Shown here one piece after another: positions 1-5,050 of a stretch of 5,183 nt of DNA. Source of the stretch: Clostridiales bacterium UBA1770 (lineage in GTDB: Bacteria > Bacillota > Clostridia > Oscillospirales > CAG-272); contig DCGU01000027.1 in assembly GCA_002315325.1 (NCBI GenBank), positions 1 through 5,183 on the forward strand. Reading direction: 5' to 3'. Position numbers and translations under genes: made by a program. The notes under the pieces were generated by a model, which worked only from the letters and a program-made list of their open reading frames with translations, was not told the DNA's origin and did no database searches. Every line of letters starts with the position of its first letter. Position 1 is the stretch's first letter.

Positions 1-116
1 TGGGGAACCAAGCAGCATTAAGCGGTTTTGTCCGGTGTGCCGCGGGGTTGCCTGAGCAGAGCAGAAGGCAGAAAAATCGCGCGGGGAGAAAGCTCGACGT
101 TGGGGTGCATGGACTT
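1..116 (+). ncRNA. ffs: Signal recognition particle RNA, large type, 3' portion (5' end outside window)
   Basis: SRP RNA pairs with the Ffh protein to target nascent membrane and secreted proteins to the translocon. The window opens inside the conserved helix 8. A UGG/CCA stem (1-3, 8-10) closes a GGAA tetraloop (4-7), followed by AGCAGC (11-16), the 3' side of the Ffh-binding internal loop, then GCATTAAG and the hallmark GTGTGCCGCGGGGTTGCCTG (35-54). The sequence beyond this also resembles the B. subtilis large scRNA as I remember it: a CTCGACG segment (93-99) and GGGGTGCATGGAC (102-114). In the large type this last segment pairs with the 5' end to close the Alu domain. The distance from tetraloop to 3' end is about 110 nt, as in Bacillus. 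The 5' half is missing, so the closing helix cannot be tested and the 3' end is approximate. Its position upstream of dnaX matches scr-dnaX synteny. Confidence 0.85.
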
Positions 117-123
117 GTTTTAC

Positions 124-144
124 AGCCCATATTGGGTTTATTTT
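124..144 (+). terminator. Possible weak intrinsic terminator of the SRP RNA
   Basis: AGCCCA (124-129) can pair with TGGGTT (133-138), including one G-U pair, across a 3-nt loop. TTATTTT (138-144) follows. It begins 8-10 nt after the predicted 3' end of the SRP RNA, where a terminator is expected. The stem is short and the T-tract is interrupted, so read-through into the isomerase gene is plausible. Confidence 0.4.
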
Positions 145-171
145 GAAAATGATTACTGTGGGGGAATTGAG

Positions 172-1017
172 ATGAAAATCGGTGTCAGCAGTTACAGTTT
201 CAGTCAATATATGAATACGACCGGCGCGTCACTCATCGACGTTTGCGATAAAGCGAAAGAACTGGGGTTCGACGGCATTGAGTTTACCGATCTCCCCGGT
301 GATGCACCTCTCGAATTGGCCAAAACCATTCGCGCGCATTGTGATAAAATCGGCCTGCCCATTATTTCCTACACGGTCGGCGCTAATTTACTGTGTGACG
401 ACCTTGCTGCCGAAATTAAAAACGTGAAGCGCAAAGTCGATATAGCCGCCGTACTCGGCGTCAAAGTGATGCGCCACGACGCCGCTTTTGCGCTCAAAAA
501 TATTCCCGGATATACCTGGGAGGACGGCGTTCGCGACATGGCACCCGCCATTCGCGAAATCACCGAATACGCTGCTGCCAAAGGTATCAAAACCTGCTCG
601 GAAAACCACGGTTTCTTCTACCAGGCGTCCGAACGCGTGGAGCGGCTGATTCAGGCCGTCAACCATCCCAATTACGGCTGGCTGGTGGATATGGGTAATT
701 TCCTGTGTGTGGATGAAAATTCGGCCAACGCCGTTCGCCGTGCTGCAAAGTACGCCTTCCACGTCCATGCCAAGGACTTTTTGTATAAAATGCAGGACGA
801 CGTTACCATCGCTCCCGAGGGCTTTTGGAAGAATGCCAACGGCAACTATTTGCGCGGCACTGTCGTCGGCCACGGCGTCGTTCCGATTCCGACCTGCGTC
901 CGCTTGTTAAAGGAAGCCGGCTACGACGGCTGGCTGTCACTGGAATTTGAAGGCCACGAGCAAAACATTGGTGCCCTGGAACAGGGACTCGCATATCTGC
1001 GCCGCGTTATCGCGTAA
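172..1017 (+). CDS. Sugar phosphate isomerase/epimerase (xylose isomerase-like TIM barrel)
   Basis: This 281-aa protein of the AP endonuclease 2/xylose isomerase-like TIM-barrel superfamily is predicted to be cytoplasmic and metal-dependent. Members isomerise or epimerise sugars, keto-sugars or inositol derivatives; the substrate cannot be read from the sequence. It starts with the typical first beta strand (MKIGVSSYSF). GFDGIEF (residues 32-38) is the second strand. RHD (101-103), ENHG (144-147), VDMGN (172-176), HVHAKDF (197-203) and LEFEG (257-261) supply the expected ligands: Glu144, Asp173, His199 and Glu258 match the family's Glu-Asp-His-Glu metal site. Length is normal. The ATG at 172 is chosen because it begins this conserved strand and has a GGGGGAA ribosome binding site (160-166). 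The frame stays open upstream to a GTG at 28, but that lies inside the SRP RNA. No good promoter is visible between the SRP RNA and this gene. It is not a usual member of the scr-dnaX locus. Confidence 0.85.
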   Translation: MKIGVSSYSFSQYMNTTGASLIDVCDKAKELGFDGIEFTDLPGDAPLELAKTIRAHCDKIGLPIISYTVGANLLCDDLAAEIKNVKRKVDIAAVLGVKVMRHDAAFALKNIPGYTWEDGVRDMAPAIREITEYAAAKGIKTCSENHGFFYQASERVERLIQAVNHPNYGWLVDMGNFLCVDENSANAVRRAAKYAFHVHAKDFLYKMQDDVTIAPEGFWKNANGNYLRGTVVGHGVVPIPTCVRLLKEAGYDGWLSLEFEGHEQNIGALEQGLAYLRRVIA

Positions 1018-1026
1018 ATTAGTTTT

Positions 1027-1260
1027 TGTGCATTTTCAGTTTTGGCAAGACAAGCCGCTTGAAAAATAGTGCAGAATGAAGGAAAGCCTAGCGTCGCCGT
1101 ACTCTGTACGGCAGTCGACGGCTTTCATTCATAGCAAAAAACGTTACAATAGATGGAAGTTTTGCCCGGAACGGGCAAAACTAATCCACAGAACTGCAAG
1201 TAGTATCATTATAGAAAACGATATTTAGAGCCGAAAAGACATAGTTCGTTTTTTGCGATC
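1027..1260 (+). repeat. Tandem direct repeat, 234-bp unit, copy 1
   Basis: This non-coding unit begins TGTGCATTTTCAG, starts 10 bp after the isomerase stop codon, and is repeated immediately with an exact 234-bp period. It contains three nested or adjacent palindromes. The first is a long hairpin (1074-1130) built from GAAAGCC/GGCTTTC, GTCG/CGAC and CCGTAC/GTACGG, with a TCT loop. The second is a perfect 11-bp stem (1158-1168 with 1172-1182) with a GAA loop. The third is a perfect 10-bp inverted pair, GCAAAAAACG (1134-1143) with CGTTTTTTGC (1247-1256), which encloses the second hairpin. No hairpin is followed by a convincing T-tract and no substantial ORF lies within. The DNA strand and function are unknown. 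Confidence 0.95.
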
Positions 1261-1494
1261 TGTGCATTTTCAGTTTTGGCAAGACAAGCCGCTTGAAAAA
1301 TAGTGCAGAATGAAGGAAAGCCTAGCGTCGCCGTACTCGGTACGGCAGTCGACGGCTTTCATTCATAGCAAAAAACGTTACAATAGATGGAAGTTTTGAC
1401 CGGAACGGGCAAAACTAATCCACAGAACTGCAAGTAGTATCATTATAGAAAACGATATTTAGAGCCGAAAAGACATAGTTCGTTTTTTGCGATC
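1261..1494 (+). repeat. Tandem direct repeat, 234-bp unit, copy 2
   Basis: This copy is identical to the preceding one except at two positions: T1105 becomes G1339, and C1165 becomes A1399. The first change falls in the loop of the long hairpin (1308-1364) and leaves its stem intact. The second puts an A opposite G in the 11-bp stem (1392-1402 with 1406-1416), so that hairpin is perfect only in copy 1. The near identity of two non-coding copies implies a recent duplication or ongoing gene conversion. Confidence 0.95.
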
Positions 1495-1513
1495 TGTGCA
1501 TTTTTCAAGTGGC
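1495..1513 (+). repeat. Partial third repeat start / right inverted end beside dnaX
   Basis: TGTGCATTTT recurs here exactly 234 bp after the start of copy 2 and then diverges (TCAAGTGGC). Its segment ATTTTTCAAGTGGC (1500-1513) is the reverse complement, at 13 of 14 positions, of GCCGCTTGAAAAAT inside each unit (1054-1067 and 1288-1301). It therefore acts as the right end of an inverted-repeat-flanked element. It stops 2 nt before the dnaX Shine-Dalgarno sequence. Confidence 0.75.
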
Positions 1514-1515
1514 TG

Positions 1516-1522
1516 AAGGGAG
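1516..1522 (+). promoter_or_regulatory. Ribosome binding site that fixes the dnaX start
   Basis: AAGGGAG lies 8 nt before the ATG at 1531. The in-frame GTG at 1522 overlaps this Shine-Dalgarno sequence and would leave no spacing, so ATG 1531 is the better start. Confidence 0.75.
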
Positions 1523-1530
1523 TGAAGTAT

Positions 1531-3144
1531 ATGCACCAAGCTTTATACCGTAAATGGCGTCCAAAGTCATTCGACGACGTCTACGGACAGGACCATATCA
1601 CTTCCATTCTTAAATATCAAACGGACGGCGGACGCTTCAGCCACGCCTACCTGTTTTGCGGGTCCCGCGGGACGGGTAAAACGACCTGTGCCAAGATATT
1701 GGCCAAGGCCGTCAACTGTGAGCATCCCGTAAACGGCAGCCCGTGCGGCGAATGCGATGCCTGCCGTGCCATCGAGGACGGCACGACCACCGACGTCATT
1801 GAAATGGACGCTGCGTCCAACAACGGCGTCGATAATATCCGCGACATTCGCGATGAAGTCAATTATATGCCCTCCATGCTCAAATACCGCGTCTATATTG
1901 TGGACGAGGTACATATGCTGTCGGGCAGCGCGTTTAATGCGCTTTTGAAAACGCTGGAGGAACCGCCGGCGCATATCATTTTCATTTTGGCCACAACGGA
2001 GGTCAATAAACTCCTGCCGACCATCGTTTCCCGCTGTCAGCGCTTTGATTTTCGCCGTATTGCCGCCGCAAGTTTGACGGCCCGCATGAAGTTGATTGCC
2101 GAAAAAGAGGGAATCGATTTGCGTGACGACGGCGCTGCACTTTTGGCAAGATTGGCGCAGGGCGGTATGCGCGATGCCATCAGCCTTTTGGAACTGTGTG
2201 CCGGTACCAATCAACCGATTGACGCCGCACTGGTTGCTTCAACCGTCGGTGTCAGCGACCGGTCCACGTTGACGGATTTGGTGCATGCCGTTTTGGAAGA
2301 AAACTATGCGAAAATGTACGCAACCGTTGCCGACGTCGTTTCTTCCGCACGTGACCTGACGGTGTTCTGGCAGGATCTCATCAATTATTATCGCGATTTA
2401 CTGATTACCAAAACGGCACCGGCTGCCGTTGCTTCATTGGAATTGTCCCTGGCTGAAACCGAAGAGTTGAAGATATTGGCGGGACAGTTCACGCGGGAAC
2501 GCCTGTTGTACCATGCCAAGCTTTTGGATAATGCGCTGGGCACCATGCAGCGGACAGGCAGTATTCGCCGCGCCGTTGCCGAATTGACGTTGGCGCAGAT
2601 GGCGGATGCCGCACTGAATACGTCTAACGAGGCACTCGCTGCGCGCATTGCCGATTTGGAAGGCCGTATTTGGAGCGGGCAGACGGCAGCGCCTGCTGCA
2701 CCGTCGCCGAGCTCGGTTCAAACGCCGGCTGCAGCACCGAAGAGGGAAGATGCCCCCGCAGCGCCGCAAACGCCGCAAAATCCGAAACCCGTTGCCGAAG
2801 CCGTTCCTGCGGGCGAATCCCCGGTGAAACCGGTTCCGGCGGCAGCTTCCGATGAAAAGCAGATTCGCGATTGGGCTGCAACGGCAGAATATCTGCAAAA
2901 CAATCCGGCCGTGGCGTCCTTTATTGACAAAACGCGGGCGTATCGTACGGCTGACGGCAAAATAGCCGTTGTATCCGATAGTGATTTCATCATTGGTATG
3001 ATGAAAAACAACCTCGGGATTCTGTGTAATGCCGTTCGTGCCGCACTGCATATGCAGGTGACGGAAGACGGATTTGAGTTCCGGGTACTGAAAGAATTGC
3101 CGCAGGATGACGGCCTGGACGATATTGAACGGGCCCTGCAGTAA
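1531..3144 (+). CDS. dnaX: DNA polymerase III subunit gamma/tau (clamp loader ATPase)
   Basis: DnaX is the AAA+ motor of the clamp loader that places the beta sliding clamp on primed DNA and, as tau, ties the polymerase cores together. The 537-aa product begins MHQALYRKWRPKSFDDVYGQ, the family's classic N-terminus. Visible motifs in order: Walker A GSRGTGKT (44-51); four zinc cysteines, Cys63, Cys72, Cys75 and Cys78; Walker B with DEVH (VYIVDEVH, 121-128); sensor 1 LATTE (153-157); SRC arginine finger (Arg168); sensor 2 GGMRDA (211-216). Domains II and III follow to about residue 375. A Pro/Ala-rich linker (383-440) then leads to a C-terminal tau-like domain (about 441-537). No slippery heptamer of the E. 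coli A-AAA-AAG type is seen in frame, so a frameshifted gamma form is not evident. It is followed 49 nt later by ybaB, as in the conserved dnaX-ybaB-recR cluster. Its own promoter is not obvious and may lie in the repeats. Confidence 0.97.
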   Translation: MHQALYRKWRPKSFDDVYGQDHITSILKYQTDGGRFSHAYLFCGSRGTGKTTCAKILAKAVNCEHPVNGSPCGECDACRAIEDGTTTDVIEMDAASNNGVDNIRDIRDEVNYMPSMLKYRVYIVDEVHMLSGSAFNALLKTLEEPPAHIIFILATTEVNKLLPTIVSRCQRFDFRRIAAASLTARMKLIAEKEGIDLRDDGAALLARLAQGGMRDAISLLELCAGTNQPIDAALVASTVGVSDRSTLTDLVHAVLEENYAKMYATVADVVSSARDLTVFWQDLINYYRDLLITKTAPAAVASLELSLAETEELKILAGQFTRERLLYHAKLLDNALGTMQRTGSIRRAVAELTLAQMADAALNTSNEALAARIADLEGRIWSGQTAAPAAPSPSSVQTPAAAPKREDAPAAPQTPQNPKPVAEAVPAGESPVKPVPAAASDEKQIRDWAATAEYLQNNPAVASFIDKTRAYRTADGKIAVVSDSDFIIGMMKNNLGILCNAVRAALHMQVTEDGFEFRVLKELPQDDGLDDIERALQ

Positions 3145-3164
3145 TCTTTCCCTAATATTTCAAA

Positions 3165-3193
3165 TTGACTATTCTTTGAAAGGTATTGATAAT
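3165..3193 (+). promoter_or_regulatory. Promoter-like sequence abutting the ybaB start codon
   Basis: TTGACT (3165-3170) and GATAAT (3188-3193) are separated by exactly 17 nt in the short dnaX-ybaB gap. Each hexamer matches the sigma-A consensus at 5 of 6 positions. The -10 ends directly against the ATG at 3194, so a transcript would start about 3200, inside the annotated gene. It could feed ybaB-recR translated from the ATG at 3230, or simply be chance in an AT-rich gap. Confidence 0.35.
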
Positions 3194-3544
3194 ATGAAAG
3201 CAAATTACCCGAAAAATTCCGGCGGCAATATGCAGTCGATGTTGAAACAGGCACAGCAGATGCAGGAGGATATGCAGACACTGCAGGCCGATTTGGACGC
3301 CCGTGAGTACGACGTGACGGCCGGCGGCGGTATGGTAACCGTCAAAATTACCGGTAAACATGAAATCCTGTCCATTGATATCAAGCCCGAAATCGTCGAC
3401 CCCGACGATATCGAAACGCTGACCGATATCCTGACGGCCGCCGTGAACGAGGCCATTCATCGCGTGGATGACACCAATGCAGCCGAAATGGGTAAAATCA
3501 CCGGCGCATTGAACATTCCCGGTATGCCCGGCGGTTTGTTCTGA
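3194..3544 (+). CDS. ybaB: YbaB/EbfC family nucleoid-associated protein
   Basis: This small homodimeric DNA-binding protein is encoded between dnaX and recR in very many bacteria; B. subtilis YaaK is the counterpart. Family members bind DNA and may help organise the nucleoid or assist RecR-dependent repair, but the exact role is unsettled. The 116-aa product shows the expected architecture: a GGNMQSMLKQAQ start (10-21), a long Met/Gln-rich helix (13-36), the strand-turn-strand AGGGMVTVKITG (43-54), a second helix (about 72-92) and a Gly/Pro-rich tail IPGMPGGLF (108-116). ATG 3194 is preferred because it gives the family's usual short leader before GNMQ and has GAAAGG (3178-3183) upstream. ATG 3230 (Met13) is a possible alternative but has a poor ribosome binding site. 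The stop codon is 4 nt before recR, suggesting translational coupling. Confidence 0.93.
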   Translation: MKANYPKNSGGNMQSMLKQAQQMQEDMQTLQADLDAREYDVTAGGGMVTVKITGKHEILSIDIKPEIVDPDDIETLTDILTAAVNEAIHRVDDTNAAEMGKITGALNIPGMPGGLF

Positions 3545-3548
3545 ACCG

Positions 3549-4148
3549 ATGGCGGAGTATATCGAGGCACTGCAGGTTCTGACCGAGCAGTTCAGCCACC
3601 TGGAAGGCGTCGGGAAAAAGTCCGCACAGCGCATGGCCTTTTCCGTGCTGGATATGACGGACGAAGAAGTGCAGGGATTTGCCGCGGCGCTCGTCAACGC
3701 CAAGCGTAAAATCCATTTGTGCCCCAAGTGCCAAAATCTGACCGACCGTGACGTGTGCTCCGTATGTGCGGATGCCACACGGGATACGGGTCTTGTTTGT
3801 GTCGTTTCCGACGTGCGTACGCTGCTTTCCATGGAGAAAGTGCGCGAGTATCGCGGTGTCTATCACGTGCTGCACGGGGTCATTTCTCCCATGAGCGGCA
3901 TCTCTCCCGACCAGTTAAAAATTAAGGAACTGTTGGCCCGCGTGGCGGAGGGCAACGTGCGTGAAGTTATCGTTGCCACCAACCCCGACGTGGAAGGTGA
4001 ATCTACGGCGATGTATCTCAGCCGCTTGCTCAAAACGCTGGGTGTTAAGGTGACGCGTTTGGCGTACGGTATCCCGGTCGGCGCGGACCTGGAGTACGCC
4101 GATGAGATGACATTATTTAGAGCACTTGAGGGAAGAAAGGATGTTTGA
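3549..4148 (+). CDS. recR: Recombination mediator protein RecR
   Basis: RecR works with RecO (and RecF) to replace SSB by RecA on single-stranded gaps during recombinational repair. The product is 199 aa, the standard length. It has a helix-hairpin-helix motif LEGVGKKSAQRMAF (18-31), a C4 zinc finger (Cys58, Cys61, Cys70, Cys73), and a Toprim domain from about residue 81 to 175 containing HGVISPMSGISP (109-120) and ATNPDVEGE (143-151). The C-terminal AYGIPVGADLEYADEMTL segment is conserved. The first Toprim strand reads VVSD where E. coli has VVES; B. subtilis has Gln there, so this is family variation. The ribosome binding site is weak, and the gene starts 4 nt after ybaB ends, so coupled translation is likely. 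Transcription ends at the hairpin at 4196-4226. Confidence 0.97.
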   Translation: MAEYIEALQVLTEQFSHLEGVGKKSAQRMAFSVLDMTDEEVQGFAAALVNAKRKIHLCPKCQNLTDRDVCSVCADATRDTGLVCVVSDVRTLLSMEKVREYRGVYHVLHGVISPMSGISPDQLKIKELLARVAEGNVREVIVATNPDVEGESTAMYLSRLLKTLGVKVTRLAYGIPVGADLEYADEMTLFRALEGRKDV

Positions 4149-4195
4149 AGACGAGAAATTTCGGCGTCAACATCAAATCATTTTTTGCAAAAACA

Positions 4196-4226
4196 AAAAG
4201 GTACTGCTCAGCGGGCAGTACCTTTT
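4196..4226. terminator. Bidirectional intrinsic terminator between convergent genes
   Basis: AAAAGGTACTGC (4196-4207) and GCAGTACCTTTT (4215-4226) form a perfect 12-bp stem with a 7-nt loop. On the plus strand TTTTCTTT follows the GC-rich core, ending the recR transcript. On the minus strand the complement of AAACAAAAA gives a T-rich tail that ends the hydrolase transcript. It sits in the 89-nt gap between the two convergent stop codons. Confidence 0.92.
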
Positions 4227-4237
4227 CTTTATATATA

Positions 4238-4843
4238 TTAATTCATTGCCTCAATGATTGTTTGTGCAATCATAGCCATGCCGGCGTCGCCGGGATGTGC
4301 CGCAACACCCTCGTGTTCAATCACGTGCCACTCGCCGTCGTCGCCAAAGACTTTTGTGTAGAGCCCCGCCCGGCTGTCCGGCGTGACGCGGGGTAAAATA
4401 TCGGCAAAGGCAACGCCGCAGGTCTGTGCGGCAGAGCGGCGCATATCGTCTCGGTCCGTTTCCCAAAAGTCGCCCAGGACAATCAGCTTTGCTGCAGGAC
4501 ACTTTTCTTTTATATATTGAAGTAATTTCACGTAATCGGCTTCCAGCGTTGCTCTATTGTCTGTCCCGACGTTTTCACCCAGCTGAACCGTGATGACGTC
4601 CGGCGACTGTGCCAGGAATTCGTCAAGTTGGGACAGCAGCGCATCACGCGTCTCTGCCTGCTCCCAGGCAAAAAAGTTGTACGTCTTTGCATTGACGGCT
4701 GTGTCGTACTTTTTCTCCAATGCGTCCGTGACCAGGTGTACGTAGTCGTGCTTTTCATCGGTGGCTGCCATACCGCACTCCCGCCACCAATATACGCATT
4801 TACCGTGCAGAGTCAAACTGTTTCCGATTGCAAAATACAGCAT
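4238..4843 (-). CDS. SGNH/GDSL-type hydrolase family protein
   Basis: This 201-aa protein resembles the SGNH hydrolase fold, whose members are esterases, lipases or acyl/acetyl hydrolases. Block I is FAIGNSLTLHG (4-14), with Ser9 the likely nucleophile and GNS replacing GDS. Block III is VQLGENV (86-92), with Asn91 for the oxyanion hole. Block V is HPGDAGM (183-189), with His183 as the base. The acidic partner, usually three residues before the His, is Val180 here; Glu176 or Glu178 might substitute. There is no signal peptide or membrane segment, so it is probably cytoplasmic. The substrate is unknown. The ATG at 4843 is supported by GGAG 8 nt upstream and by a consensus promoter. The gene is convergent to recR and independently transcribed, so it is unlikely to function with the repair genes. 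Confidence 0.8.
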   Translation of the reverse strand: MLYFAIGNSLTLHGKCVYWWRECGMAATDEKHDYVHLVTDALEKKYDTAVNAKTYNFFAWEQAETRDALLSQLDEFLAQSPDVITVQLGENVGTDNRATLEADYVKLLQYIKEKCPAAKLIVLGDFWETDRDDMRRSAAQTCGVAFADILPRVTPDSRAGLYTKVFGDDGEWHVIEHEGVAAHPGDAGMAMIAQTIIEAMN

Positions 4844-4865
4844 GTGTTTTTCTCCGTTTTCTCTC

Positions 4866-4879
4866 AGCGCCGCAGCGCT
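4866..4879 (-). other. Small hairpin in the hydrolase 5' untranslated region
   Basis: AGCGC and GCGCT form a perfect 5-bp GC-rich stem with a 4-nt loop. It lies between the predicted transcription start (about 4887) and the ribosome binding site (4852-4855). It may stabilise the mRNA; nothing shows a specific regulatory role. Confidence 0.4.
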
Positions 4880-4893
4880 TTCTTTCCTTTACT

Positions 4894-4922
4894 ATTATGG
4901 CACCGATACGTCCGCATGTCAA
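4894..4922 (-). promoter_or_regulatory. Sigma-A promoter of the SGNH hydrolase gene
   Basis: On the minus strand a perfect TTGACA (4922-4917) is followed, after exactly 17 nt, by CATAAT (4899-4894), 5 of 6 matches to TATAAT. The predicted start near 4887 gives a leader of about 44 nt ahead of the ATG at 4843. It is divergent from the strong promoter at 5016-5044, with about 94 nt between the two -35 boxes. Confidence 0.85.
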
Positions 4923-4984
4923 TCTGTTTTTAACAGTATCACGCAGGAACCTGCGACAAAACGTGCGACAAATTTGAAAGACGC

Positions 4985-5012
4985 AAAAAAGTTTGCAAAA
5001 AGCCGAAAAAAA
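4985..5012 (+). promoter_or_regulatory. Phased A-tracts / UP-element-like region
   Basis: Three A-runs (4985-4990, 4997-5001 and 5006-5012) are spaced about one helical turn apart and end 3 nt before the -35 box. Such tracts bend DNA and can contact the RNA polymerase alpha C-terminal domain, as is common upstream of rRNA promoters. Confidence 0.6.
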
Positions 5013-5015
5013 GTG

Positions 5016-5044
5016 TTGACAAGGGATATTCATAGTGGTATAAT
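5016..5044 (+). promoter_or_regulatory. Very strong sigma-A promoter, probably of an rRNA operon
   Basis: TTGACA (5016-5021) and TATAAT (5039-5044) are both perfect consensus hexamers with a 17-nt spacer, and TGG directly before the -10 makes it an extended -10 promoter. Transcription should start near 5051. Together with the upstream A-tracts this is the strongest promoter in the window. Its place downstream of recR, and the type of leader that follows, point to an rRNA operon. Confidence 0.9.
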
Positions 5045-5050
5045 ATGCAA

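Larger units (their letters stand above)
1054..1513. mobile_element. Candidate MITE-like element in head-to-tail tandem (two copies)
   Basis: Read by inverted ends instead of by period, the array is two elements, 1054-1280 and 1288-1513. Each begins GCCGCTTGAAAAAT and ends with a copy of TGTGCATTTT(T)CA...GGC, which is an imperfect reverse complement of the beginning. The two elements are separated by the 7-bp spacer AAGACAA (1281-1287). The same spacer precedes the first element (1047-1053), behind a leftover right end (1027-1046). Short size, inverted ends, internal palindromes and absence of a coding region fit a non-autonomous mobile element. No target-site duplication could be identified and no transposase is present. 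A duplicated structured RNA or regulatory repeat is the main alternative. Confidence 0.35.

Noticed and set aside
28..171. In-frame upstream extension of the isomerase from a GTG at 28
   Set aside because: It overlaps the SRP RNA, and the conserved first beta strand and a ribosome binding site support ATG 172.
388..873. Long minus-strand open frame antisense to the isomerase; similar antisense frames lie across dnaX (for example 1567-2214) and recR
   Set aside because: They are shadows of strongly conserved genes, with no recognisable domains or supporting ribosome binding sites.
1158..1182. Perfect hairpin as an intrinsic terminator for the isomerase
   Set aside because: No T-tract follows on either strand (AATCCACAG on plus), so it lacks the terminator signature.
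1396..1420. TTGACC in copy 2 as a new -35 box for dnaX created by the C-to-A change
   Set aside because: No acceptable -10 hexamer lies 16-18 nt downstream; the best nearby, TAATCC, is too close.
1027..1513. CRISPR array
   Set aside because: The repeat unit is 234 bp, present as two contiguous copies without variable spacers, and no cas gene is present.
2098..2109. A-run in dnaX as a programmed frameshift site
   Set aside because: The zero frame reads GAA AAA GAG, not the slippery A AAA AAG phase, and it lies within the AAA+ region, too early to yield a useful gamma form. The A-run at 3004 is also out of phase.
4145..4396. Small plus-strand frame overlapping the end of recR
   Set aside because: It crosses the terminator hairpin and runs antisense to the hydrolase, with no family resemblance.
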